A stretch of DNA of 64,000 bases, taken from contig NZ_LIVQ01000001.1 in assembly GCF_001905445.1 (NCBI RefSeq), positions 1,116,001 to 1,180,000 on the forward strand, read 5' to 3'. Shown here piece by piece: positions 17,125 to 24,316 of this stretch. The stretch is from Streptomyces sp. CB00455 (GTDB taxonomy: Bacteria > Actinomycetota > Actinomycetes > Streptomycetales > Streptomycetaceae). Each line of letters starts with the position of its first letter. Within the stretch, counting starts at the first letter, position 1. A model generated the notes under the pieces. It made no database searches and was not told the DNA's origin. It saw only the letters and a program-made list of their open reading frames with translations. Made by a program: the position numbers and the translations under genes.

Positions 17125-17950
17125 ACTGCTCCTCCACGGCTGCCGAGACGACCGTCGTGACCGCCTTGAAGGTCCGGATCCCCTCGTACATCGTCCGGCT
17201 GGTGTAGGAAATCCTGCGCTCGCCGCAGCGCTCGGCGCCCGGGACGACGGTGGCGGCCATCGCCAGGTGCTCGGCGTCGAACTCCAGCTCCACGGTGAAG
17301 GGGCCGCCGCGCACGGGTTCGCGCCGTACCGCGAGGGCCGTGGCCTCCTTGGCCGCGGCGCGGATGTCGGCGGCGGTGCGGGCGGGCGTCCGGCACACGG
17401 CGGCGTAGCGCGAGACGTGGTCCTTGACCGCGACGGTCACCGCACGGGGGGCGTAGCCGGCGGCGTCGAGGCAGGTCAGGTTGTCGCCGGTGACAAGGAT
17501 GACCGGAACGCCGTACTCGGCCACGACATGGGCGTTGAGCAGTCCCTCGCTGGCGCGCACCCCGTTGACCCAGACGCCGGTGATCGAGTTGGCAAGGTAG
17601 GTGTGGGCGAGGACGCCCTCGGAGCCGGCCCCGGTGTGGTAGCCGACGAAGGCGATCCCGTCGACGTCCCCGTGCTGGACGCCTTCGACCATGGAGAGCG
17701 ACTTGTGGCGGCCGGTGAGCATCTCGACGCGGGCGTCGAGGTGTTCCAGGAGCAGGTTGCGCATGGTCCAGTGGGCCTCGTTGACGAGCACCTGGTCGGC
17801 GCCGCCGTCGTAGAAGCCGAGGACGGCGGCGTTGACGTCGGAGGTGAACATCGACCGGCAGCGCTCCCACTGCGGGGTCCCGGGCAGGACGTCCGCGGGC
17901 CAGGTGACGCCGGTGGCGCCCTCCATGTCGGCGGAGATGAGGATCTTCAT
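17117..17950 (-). CDS. M55 family D-aminopeptidase (DppA-like)
   Basis: 277 residues, first gene of the peptidase operon. It opens with MKILISADMEGATGV: Asp8 and Glu10 are the zinc ligands of the DppA fold. Later ligands are seen in VLVNEAHWTMRN (His), AFVGYHTGAGSEG (His) and AHVVAEYGVPV (Glu). Family members are decameric D-amino-acid-specific aminopeptidases that process cell-wall-derived D-Ala peptides. Together with the M20 and S9 genes this suggests cytoplasmic breakdown of muropeptide or other peptide material. The substrate is inferred. Confidence 0.9.
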   Translation of the reverse strand: MKILISADMEGATGVTWPADVLPGTPQWERCRSMFTSDVNAAVLGFYDGGADQVLVNEAHWTMRNLLLEHLDARVEMLTGRHKSLSMVEGVQHGDVDGIAFVGYHTGAGSEGVLAHTYLANSITGVWVNGVRASEGLLNAHVVAEYGVPVILVTGDNLTCLDAAGYAPRAVTVAVKDHVSRYAAVCRTPARTAADIRAAAKEATALAVRREPVRGGPFTVELEFDAEHLAMAATVVPGAERCGERRISYTSRTMYEGIRTFKAVTTVVSAAVEEQYG

Positions 17951-18263
17951 CGGGCCCCCGGGCGGTCTGGTGCACGCGGTCGGTCGCGCGCGGTCGCCGC
18001 ACCGCCCGCGCGCGTGGTCGTTTCGTACGCACGCGGCCGGTCGGTCCCGCGCACGCGCGTCCGCACGCGCAGCGGCAGCACGCGCGGGCCCAGACTAGCC
18101 CTCCGTCCCCCCGCGGGCCCGGGGCCACGCCCCGGGGCGTACGGCGGATCGGGCCGGCGCGCCCGCGCAGGCTCTCGGGTGCGCGCCGGCGGCGGCCGCC
18201 GGCCGGGTGGGTCCACCCGTGCGGGCGGGACCGGGCGTCCGGCCCCGCCGTCCACGGGTTTGC
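17951..18263. other. Intergenic region with hairpin
   Basis: 313 bp between the M55 gene start and the SRPBCC stop, both on the reverse strand. It has alternating CG-rich runs (CGCGCGCG, GCACGCGCGT) and a strong hairpin: CCCGGGGC at 18118-18125 pairs with GCCCCGGG at 18129-18136 around CAC. The hairpin could terminate SRPBCC transcription. The M55 promoter must lie in 17951-18100. I see no coding frame. Confidence 0.55.
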
Positions 18264-18707
18264 TCAGCGCTCGACTTGCGCGGCCAGGTTGGCCAGCACG
18301 GTGTCGTAGATCCGGCCGAGGCCCTTGGGCGCGAAGGTGCGCTCGAAGAAGCCGCCGATGCCGCCGGCGCCGTTCCACACGGTGGTGACCACGGCCCTGG
18401 CCTTGCCCTCGCCGGCCGGGGTGACGGTCCAGGTGGTGACCATGGAGGAGTTGCGGTCCTTCTCCACCAGCTGGCCGTCGGTGGGCTCGGTGACCTCCAG
18501 CAGGCAGTCGCGCACGCGCTTGCTGGTGGCCTGGAGCTTCCAGTGCACGAGGGTCCCCTCGCCGTCGCCGCCCTCGCGCACCTCGTACTCGCTGAAGTGC
18601 TCGGGCAGCAGCTTGCCCCGGGTCCCGGTGTAGTCCGCCAGCGCGTCGAACACGGTCTCCGCGTCGGCCGCGATGATCCGCTCCGTGGTGGCCTCGACCT
18701 GCGCCAT
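18264..18707 (-). CDS. SRPBCC (START/Bet v1-like) family protein
   Basis: 147 residues. The polyketide-cyclase/START-like helix-grip fold is indicated by the N-terminal VEATTERIIAADAETVFDALADYTG, the middle strands DGEGTLVHWKLQATSKRVRDCLLEVTEP and GLVEKDRNSSMVTTWTVTPAGEGKARAVVTTVWNG read in short blocks, and the long C-terminal helix ERTFAPKGLGRIYDTVLANLAAQ. Family members bind hydrophobic ligands in a cavity. No catalytic assignment is possible. Ribosome site GGAGGAAC lies just upstream of the ATG. Confidence 0.82.
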   Translation of the reverse strand: MAQVEATTERIIAADAETVFDALADYTGTRGKLLPEHFSEYEVREGGDGEGTLVHWKLQATSKRVRDCLLEVTEPTDGQLVEKDRNSSMVTTWTVTPAGEGKARAVVTTVWNGAGGIGGFFERTFAPKGLGRIYDTVLANLAAQVER

Positions 18708-18943
18708 AGCTGTTCCTCCAGCAGTTGTGATCGCTCGTCACGGCGAAGCCAACCACCTCCGGCCCGGGCGCCCAAATCCGGACCGGGCGCGGGCACGCGG
18801 CCCGCGCCGGTCGCCCGTCGCGCCCCCCGCGCGCCCGCGGGGAGGGGTCCTGGGCGGCCGCGCCGCGACGAGGTACCGCGGGAGGCCGTCCGCCCCCGCC
18901 CCGCCCCACTGACCAGCACGTTCCCCGGGGCGCACGATCATGG

Positions 18944-18955
18944 GAACGTTTGTTC
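18944..18955. promoter_or_regulatory. LexA (SOS) box
   Basis: GAAC-GTTT-GTTC matches the actinobacterial/Bacillus-type LexA operator core GAAC-N4-GTTC. It lies 33 bp before the start of the radical-SAM gene, where it would overlap the promoter. A second partly overlapping inverted repeat is ACGTTCCC (18918-18925) with GGGAACGT (18942-18949). Confidence 0.7.
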
Positions 18956-18988
18956 TATTCTCGACGGGAGCTACCGAGGGAGGCGCTC

Positions 18989-20059
18989 ATGCGCTGGGAC
19001 AACCTGACCGACGACGACGCCGGGAACACGCCGGGCGGCCCGGTCGCCGGACCGGCCGCGCTCTTCGGGGCCGGCGCCGTCGTCACCCGCACGATCGACA
19101 CCCCGGAGTTCCGGGGAATCACGTTCCACGAGGTGAGGGCCCGGTCGATCGTCAACCGGGTGCCCGGAGCCTCGCGCATGCCGTTCGAATGGACGGTCAA
19201 CCCCTACCGGGGGTGCAGCCACGCCTGTGTCTACTGCTTCGCGCGCAAGACCCACAGCTACCTCGACCTCGACACCGGCCTCGGCTTCGATTCCCAGATC
19301 GTCGTCAAGACCAACGCCCCCGACCTGCTGCGCCGAGAGCTCGGCTCGCGCCGCTGGACCGGCGCCCACATCGCCATGGGCACCAATGTCGACTGCTACC
19401 AGCGCGCCGAGGGCCGCTACCGCCTGATGCCCGGGATCATCGAGGCGCTGCGCGACCACGCCAACCCCTTCTCGATCCTCACCAAGGGCACGCTGATCCT
19501 GCGCGACCTGCCCCTCCTCCAGCAGGCCGCCGCGGTCACCGACGTCGGGATCTGCGTCTCCGTCGGCTTCACCGACCCCGGCCTGTGGCGGACGGTGGAA
19601 CCCGGGACGCCCTCCCCCGCCGCCCGGCTGAACGCCATACGGACCCTGACCGACGCGGGCATCGAGTGCGGGGTGCTGATGGCCCCGGTGATCCCCTTCC
19701 TCGGGGACGCCCCGGAGCAGCTGCGGGAGACCGTCCGGTCCGTCGCCGCCTCCGGCGCCACCTCCGTGACACCCCTGGTACTCCATCTGCGGCCGGGCGC
19801 CCGCGAGTGGTTCACCGCCTGGCTGGCACAGCGCCACCCGCACCTCGTGGAGCGCTACGAACGGATGTACGCGGGCGGCTCGTACGCGCCCACCTGGTAC
19901 CAGCGGCAGATCACCCGCCAAGTCCACCAGCTGGCGGCCGAATTCGGCATCGGGCCGAACGGTCGCGGGACGGCCCGCCGGATCACGGCTCCCGAACGGC
20001 CCGCGGCCCGGGCGGCGCGGCCCGGGGCCGCCGGACCGACGCAGCTCAGCCTCCTCTGA
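18989..20059 (+). CDS. Rv2578c-family radical SAM protein
   Basis: 356 residues; ATG at 18989 with CGAGGGAGG seven bases before it. The [4Fe-4S]-SAM motif is in NPYRGCSHACVYCFARKTH (C-x3-C-x2-C, about residues 75-85). SILTKGTLILRDL, GICVSVGFTD and GVLMAPVIPFL follow the SplB-like TIM-barrel pattern. The C-terminal tail PGAAGPTQLSLL resembles QLSLL/QLxLF clamp-binding peptides of repair proteins. The family includes the mycobacterial protein Rv2578c and distant relatives of spore-photoproduct lyase. The SOS box upstream agrees with a DNA-damage role. Confidence 0.9.
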   Translation: MRWDNLTDDDAGNTPGGPVAGPAALFGAGAVVTRTIDTPEFRGITFHEVRARSIVNRVPGASRMPFEWTVNPYRGCSHACVYCFARKTHSYLDLDTGLGFDSQIVVKTNAPDLLRRELGSRRWTGAHIAMGTNVDCYQRAEGRYRLMPGIIEALRDHANPFSILTKGTLILRDLPLLQQAAAVTDVGICVSVGFTDPGLWRTVEPGTPSPAARLNAIRTLTDAGIECGVLMAPVIPFLGDAPEQLRETVRSVAASGATSVTPLVLHLRPGAREWFTAWLAQRHPHLVERYERMYAGGSYAPTWYQRQITRQVHQLAAEFGIGPNGRGTARRITAPERPAARAARPGAAGPTQLSLL

Positions 20060-20171
20060 CCCCGCGGGAGGGGCAGCGGGTCATCACATCGGGCCAATGC
20101 GGGGCCCAATCCCGCCTTCCAGGCGAGGTTTCCGGGACGATTCCGCCCAGAACCCTCGGCTGGGAGGCCCC

Positions 20172-21737
20172 ATGCTGCACCCCGTGAAGAAGCGCGCCGC
20201 TGTCCTGCTGTCCCTTTCCACCGTCGCCGCCGTCCTCGCGGGGCCGGTCGCCGCCGCCCCGGCCGCGCCCGCCCCGCGGCAGGCCGCCGCGTTGCACTGG
20301 ACGGGCTGCGCGACGACCCGCTATCCCTCGCTCCAGTGCGCCTCCCTCCAGGTCCCCCTCGACCACGCCCGGCCCGCCGGACGCCGGATCACCCTCGCCC
20401 TGACCCGGGTCCCGCACACCGCCGCCACCTCCCAGGGGCCGCTGCTGGTCAATCCGGGCGGCCCCGGCGGCAGCGGCCGCTCCCTCGCCGGCTTCGTCGC
20501 CTCGGCGCTGCCCAAGGACGTGGCCGCCCAGTACGACGTCATCGGCTTCGACCCCCGGGGCGTCGGCCGCAGCGAGCCCGCCCTCGACTGCGCGGCCGGC
20601 CACTTCGCCTCCGCGCGGCCCGACTCGGTACCGCGCGACGCGGCCACGGAGCGGGCCAACCTGGAGCGGGTGCGGTCCTTCGCCGAGTCGTGCGGGGCCA
20701 AGTACGCGGATGTGCTGCCGTACATCGACACCGTCTCGGCCGCCCGCGACCTCGAAGTGCTGCGCACCGCCCTCGGCGCCCCGCGGATCAGCTACTTCGG
20801 CTACTCCTACGGGACCTACCTGGGCGCGGTGTACGCCAAGCTCCACCCGGGCCGGGTGCACCGGCTCGTCCTGGACTCCGTGGTCGACCCGGACGGGGTC
20901 TGGTACGAGGACAACCTCGCGCAGGACCGGGCCTTCGACGCCCGCCACAAGGCGTTCCTGGCCTGGGTCGCGAAGTACAACGCCACCTACCGGCTCGGCA
21001 CCGACCCGCAGGAGGTCGAGGAGCGCTGGTACGCGATGCGCGACGCCCTGCGCGGGGCGCCGGCGGGCGGGAAGGTCGGGCCGGCCGAGCTGGAGGACAC
21101 CTACATGCCGGGCGGCTACTACAACGGCTACTGGCCGAGCCTGGCCGAGGCCTTCGCGGCGTACGCGGTGAAGGGCGACCCGGCGCCGCTGGTGTCGGCC
21201 TACGAGCGCTTCGGCGCGGTGGAACCCTCCGCCGGCAACGGCTACAGCGTCTACATGGCGGTGCAGTGCCGGGACTCGGCCTGGCCGAAGAACTGGAACC
21301 AGTGGCGCGCGGACATGTGGCGCACGCACGCCGCGGCTCCCTTCATGACCTGGAACAACGCCTGGTACAACGCCCCGTGCGCGTTCTGGCCGGCCCAGCC
21401 GCTGCGGGCCGTGGACGTGACCAACGACGGCCTGCCGCCCGCGCTGCTGCTCCAGGCGACGGAGGACGCGGCGACCCCCTTCGGCGGTGCGCTCGGCATG
21501 CGGGACAGGCTGAAGGGGGCGGCCCTGGTCGTCGAGGAGGGCGGCGGCAACCACGGCGTCGCGCTCAGCGGCAACAAGTGCCTCGACGCGAAGGTGTCGG
21601 CGTACCTGCGGACGGGTGAGGCGGCGGACGCGACGTGCCCGGCGCAGGAGGCGCCCGAGCCGACGGCCGCGACCCGCGCGGTCCCGTCCTCGGCGGGCGG
21701 CGCGGCCCTGCACGGCCTGCTCGGCTTCCGCGGATGA
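20172..21737 (+). CDS. Secreted alpha/beta hydrolase, tripeptidyl aminopeptidase (Tap/SlpD) type
   Basis: 521 residues from the ATG at 20172 with GGGAGG before it. The signal peptide has KKR, a hydrophobic core and AAPAAP cleavage region near residue 35. The alpha/beta-hydrolase domain shows LLVNPGGPGGSG (oxyanion hole), YDVIGFDPRGVGRSEP, nucleophile in FGYSYGTYLGAVYAKLHP (G-x-S-x-G, Ser about 218), and the TAP-like C-terminal domain LQATEDAATPFGGALGM (Asp) and GGGNHGVAL (His). Streptomyces members release N-terminal tripeptides, for example in processing secreted proteins such as transglutaminase. The Cys pairs fit extracellular folding. Confidence 0.9.
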   Translation: MLHPVKKRAAVLLSLSTVAAVLAGPVAAAPAAPAPRQAAALHWTGCATTRYPSLQCASLQVPLDHARPAGRRITLALTRVPHTAATSQGPLLVNPGGPGGSGRSLAGFVASALPKDVAAQYDVIGFDPRGVGRSEPALDCAAGHFASARPDSVPRDAATERANLERVRSFAESCGAKYADVLPYIDTVSAARDLEVLRTALGAPRISYFGYSYGTYLGAVYAKLHPGRVHRLVLDSVVDPDGVWYEDNLAQDRAFDARHKAFLAWVAKYNATYRLGTDPQEVEERWYAMRDALRGAPAGGKVGPAELEDTYMPGGYYNGYWPSLAEAFAAYAVKGDPAPLVSAYERFGAVEPSAGNGYSVYMAVQCRDSAWPKNWNQWRADMWRTHAAAPFMTWNNAWYNAPCAFWPAQPLRAVDVTNDGLPPALLLQATEDAATPFGGALGMRDRLKGAALVVEEGGGNHGVALSGNKCLDAKVSAYLRTGEAADATCPAQEAPEPTAATRAVPSSAGGAALHGLLGFRG

Positions 21738-21761
21738 TCTTCGGCGGGCAGGATCGGGGCC

Positions 21762-22229
21762 GTGACCACTCCTGATCCCGCACCCGCGCCGGTAGCCGTA
21801 CCCACATCCGCACCCGCACCCGCCGACGGACGCCTCACCCGCGTCGCCGCCCCCGAGGGCGTGAGCCCGAGTCCCCACTACAGCCACGTCGTCTGGGGGA
21901 CGGGGCGGTTCGTCGCCGTCTCCGGGCAGTGCGCCCTCGACGAGAAGGGCGAGGTGGTGGGCCCGGGCGACGCCGCCGCCCAGGCCCGGCAGGTGTTCGA
22001 GAACCTGCGCCGCTGCCTGGCGGCGGCCGGGGCCGGCTTCGCCGACGTGGTGAAGCTGACGTACTTCGTCACGGACATCGGCCACCTGCCGGCCCTGCGG
22101 GCGGCCCGCGACGAGGTGATCGCCGCGGACCGCCTGCCGGCCTCCACGGCGGTTCAGGTCGGCGCCCTGTTCCGGCCGGAACTCCTGTTGGAAGTCGAGG
22201 CCTTCGCGATCGTGCCGGAGGCGCGCTAG
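21762..22229 (+). CDS. RidA family protein (reactive enamine/imine deaminase)
   Basis: 155 residues, GTG start 25 bp after the hydrolase stop. A Pro/Ala-rich head of about 22 residues precedes the YjgF/YER057c/UK114 domain: GRFVAVSGQCALDEKG, AAAQARQVFENLRRCLAAAGAGFADVVKLTYFVTD (in blocks), and LPASTAVQVGALFRPELLLEVEAFAIV. The Arg that holds the substrate carboxylate in canonical RidA (in the V-R-x-x-V-x-V segment) is replaced here, since the block reads STAVQVGAL. It may be a non-canonical subfamily without deaminase activity. Confidence 0.85.
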   Translation: MTTPDPAPAPVAVPTSAPAPADGRLTRVAAPEGVSPSPHYSHVVWGTGRFVAVSGQCALDEKGEVVGPGDAAAQARQVFENLRRCLAAAGAGFADVVKLTYFVTDIGHLPALRAARDEVIAADRLPASTAVQVGALFRPELLLEVEAFAIVPEAR

Positions 22230-22242
22230 CCGGCGATGTCCC

Positions 22243-22857
22243 CTAGCCGACGACGTCCACGACCGTGCCCAACGGGTTCCACCCGTGGGGGCCCGAGACG
22301 TCGCCGCCGTCGAAGAGGTACGCGCTGACGGCGGCGCCGGTTCCGGCGCCCGCGCCCGCGCCCGCGCCGGTGAGCAGGTAGTCCGCGTGTGTGTCGGCGT
22401 CGAAGTCGACGAGGTGGACCCGGGTGTGGTCGGTGGTCACGCCGGAGGCGGTGCGGCTGATGGACTGCCAGCCGCCGTGCCCGTCGCCGCCCCGGTTGAC
22501 GTAGGTGGTCACCGGGCCGCCCGGGCTGATCATCCAGTAGTCGGCCCGGCCGTCGCCGTCGTAGTCGGCGAGGCGCACCCGGCTCCGGTCGGAGGTGGTT
22601 CCGGTGGCGGTCTGGCCGAGGGCGCGCCAACCGCCGCGGCCGTCGCCGCCGCGGTTGAGGAAGACGGTGACCGCGCCGCCGTCGGCGATCGTCAGGTAGT
22701 CCGCCCGGCCGTCGCCGTCCCAGTCCGCGAGGCGGACCTGCTCGCTGCGGTTCGTGGTGCCCCCCGCGACGGTGCCGAGGTCCTTCCAGCCGCCGGCGGG
22801 GTCGCCGCCGCGGTTGAGGTGGACGTTGACGGAGCCGTCGGGGCGGATCTGGAAGGA
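22243..22857 (-). pseudogene. 3' remnant of an FG-GAP/VCBS repeat protein
   Basis: An open frame of 204 codons ends in TAG at 22243 but has no start codon at its upstream end, where a TGA at 22860-22858 closes it. It contains three repeat units built on RLADWDGDGRADYLTI, RLADYDGDGRADYWMI and HLVDFDADTHADYLLT, each followed by a NRGGDGRGGW-type turn. These are Ca2+-binding beta-propeller blades (D-x-D-G-D-G) found at the ends of secreted streptomycete proteins. GTG at 22578 could start a 111-residue product, but that would begin inside a blade. The upstream break coincides with the start of the toxin-tip ORF on the other strand. Confidence 0.72.
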
Positions 22858-22859
22858 TC

Positions 22860-23030
22860 ATGGGTGTGATCGACGAGGGCTGGCTCAAGCGCGGCACTCC
22901 GGACCCGTCCGACCCGGCGAAGTACGTCATCGACATGGGCAAGGAAGTCGGAACGCAGGGCGAGAAGAAGCTGAAGATCGTGGTGGTCCCCGGGACCAAC
23001 AAGATCATCACTGCCCACCCCATGTTCTAG
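22860..23030 (+). CDS. 56-residue ORF resembling the C-terminal tip of a polymorphic toxin
   Basis: ATG at 22860 with GGAAGG three bases ahead. Residues 20-56 read YVIDMGKEVGTQGEKK followed by LKIVVVPGTNKIITAHPMF. This strand-turn-strand ending (a phrase like VVVxPxTxKIITAHP) is what nuclease toxin domains of the BECR/EndoU-like sort finish with in RHS, CDI and other polymorphic toxins. The rest of such a domain (usually over 100 residues) and any secretion or repeat region are missing. It is either a truncated toxin gene or a silent replacement cassette. The frame is closed upstream by TGA at 22827. Its stop lies 11 bp before the following gene's TTG. Toxin identity is inference from pattern. 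Confidence 0.5.
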   Translation: MGVIDEGWLKRGTPDPSDPAKYVIDMGKEVGTQGEKKLKIVVVPGTNKIITAHPMF

Positions 23031-23041
23031 GGAGAATCACA

Positions 23042-23251
23042 TTGATCTGGTGTCCTCGATGCGAGCAGGGATGGGTCATCGCAGCCCGCGTGAAGGAACG
23101 TGATGACACGTTCATGGTGTGCAAGGAGTGCGACACGGTGTGGGAAGACGGTGATCCCGTAGCCAAGGCTCCTTACGTCATCCTCGAGGAATACATGGCC
23201 AGGTTCGGCAAGAGCCAGCTCTGGACGAATCTCGAACAGCTCGAGGGCTAG
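23042..23251 (+). CDS. Small CxxC...CxxC protein, candidate orphan immunity protein
   Basis: 69 residues, TTG at 23042 with GGGAGA seven bases ahead. The N-terminus WCPRCEQGWVI and FMVCKECDTVW give two C-x2-C knuckles about 23 residues apart, likely one zinc ribbon. It is followed by an acidic amphipathic tail. GC content of the gene is about 58% by hand count, far below the roughly 73% around it, and codons ending in A/T are common. This suggests transfer. Its place directly behind a toxin-tip-like ORF is the usual arrangement of an immunity gene. I do not recognise a named family. Confidence 0.68.
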   Translation: MIWCPRCEQGWVIAARVKERDDTFMVCKECDTVWEDGDPVAKAPYVILEEYMARFGKSQLWTNLEQLEG

Positions 23252-23271
23252 ATCCGTCCGACGGGCGGCCG

Positions 23272-23312
23272 AGCGGCGGGTACCCACCTCATTGCGAGGG
23301 GTGCCCGCCGCT
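23272..23312. terminator. Hairpin between convergent genes
   Basis: Left arm AGCGGCGGGTACCCACCTC at 23272-23290 pairs with right arm GAGGGGTGCCCGCCGCT at 23296-23312 with two irregular positions. It sits between the small zinc-ribbon gene and the HEAT-repeat gene and can act on both strands. Confidence 0.65.
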
Positions 23313-23342
23313 TCGTCCTTCCCGGGGCCGGTGCGCCCGCCG

Positions 23343-23921
23343 TCACCGCAGGTTGTGCAGGGCCCTGGTTGCCGCCACCGCCAGGCGGGGGTGGGACTGG
23401 GCTCGGGTCAGGACCTCGCGGGCCCGGGGGTCGGCCAGGGCGCCCAGGCCTTCGACGCAGGCCAGGGCCACGCGCCAGTACGGGTCGTGCGGGGCGAGCA
23501 GCCGGCTCAGGGTGGTGATCAGTGCCGGGGCCGACTCGGGGGCGCGCAGCGCGGTGAGCAGGCGGACGGGCTGGAGGGCGTAGGCGGTGCGCAGCGCGTT
23601 GGTCGCCAGCGCCGCCGCCGCGCGGGCGGTGCGGGGGTCGCCGAGCACGGCCAGGGCCTCGGCGGCAGCCGCGCAGCGCGGGGGGTCGCGGTGGTTGAGC
23701 AGGAGGACGAGGGGTTCGAAGGCGCGGGCGTCGCCGGCGAGACCGAGCCGGTACGCGGCCAGCTCCCGGGCCCACAGCGGCAGCCCGGTCGAGGCGAGGG
23801 AGGCGGCCAGGCCGTCGGGGGGCGCCGCCAGCAGTTCCTCGTACTCCGCCGGGGGCTCGGCGGACGGGTTCTCCGCCGCGCGTCCGGCCTCGGCCCGCAG
23901 GCGCTCCAGCACGTCGTTCAC
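23343..23921 (-). CDS. HEAT-repeat protein
   Basis: 192 residues, all helical. Paired helices with the HEAT pattern recur: LWARELAAYRLGLAGDARAFEPLVLLL, CAAAAEALAVLGDPRTARAAAALA, APALITTLSRLL and WRVALACVEGLGALADPRAREVLTRA, with D-P-R or D-x-R between helices. Such proteins are protein-protein scaffolds; some relatives are lyases acting on phycobilin or monitor ribosomes. No partner is evident. It ends convergently with the zinc-ribbon gene. Confidence 0.8.
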   Translation of the reverse strand: MNDVLERLRAEAGRAAENPSAEPPAEYEELLAAPPDGLAASLASTGLPLWARELAAYRLGLAGDARAFEPLVLLLNHRDPPRCAAAAEALAVLGDPRTARAAAALATNALRTAYALQPVRLLTALRAPESAPALITTLSRLLAPHDPYWRVALACVEGLGALADPRAREVLTRAQSHPRLAVAATRALHNLR

Positions 23922-24316
23922 CCGGCCACTTTAGGGCGGCGCCGACGCCCCCACCGGCAGTTTTCCGCGATTGATGATCGATGATCGATGATCGGTACAT
24001 TTGGGCGGTACAGGTCACATCTCCGCGCTCTGGCGCGCCAGTTACCGGCGGGTTACTGTCGCTACAACACGTACGGAGCGGCCTGGTGACGCAGCCGCCC
24101 CGTGCCAGTCGGTCCAGCACCACCCGCACCACATCCACGGCGTGACCCCGGGACAGGGTTGCGCCGCTCCGGCCCGCCGGGCTCTTGCCGCCCCGGGGCT
24201 CCTCGCCTCCGGGCCCTCGCCCACGGGCTCCCTCCGCACGGCACTCCGTACGGCATCCGCGCGCGCCGTGCGCCGCGCGCTCCCCAGTCGTCACCCTCTT
24301 CCACTGGAGTCCCTCG
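23922..24316. other. Intergenic promoter region with ATGATCG repeats
   Basis: 395 bp between divergent genes. It contains three tandem ATGATCG units (23974-23994) and the inverted motif at 24041-24056 (separate entry). The stretch 24060-24300 has no convincing coding pattern and is probably the untranslated leader of the dehydrogenase gene, whose ribosome site GGAG is at 24305-24308. Confidence 0.6.
24041..24056. promoter_or_regulatory. Operator-like inverted repeat shared with the ccr upstream region
   Basis: GTTACCGGCGGGTTAC. Half-sites TTACC and GGT(T)A are inverted around GGCG. A related sequence, CTACTCGCGGGTAAC, lies at 27196-27210 before ccr. I infer a binding site for one regulator of both transcription units. 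Confidence 0.5.

Noticed and set aside
22285..22869. Plus-strand frame over the FG-GAP remnant
   Set aside because: The opposite strand encodes recognisable D-x-D-G-D-G blades; the plus frame is low-complexity.
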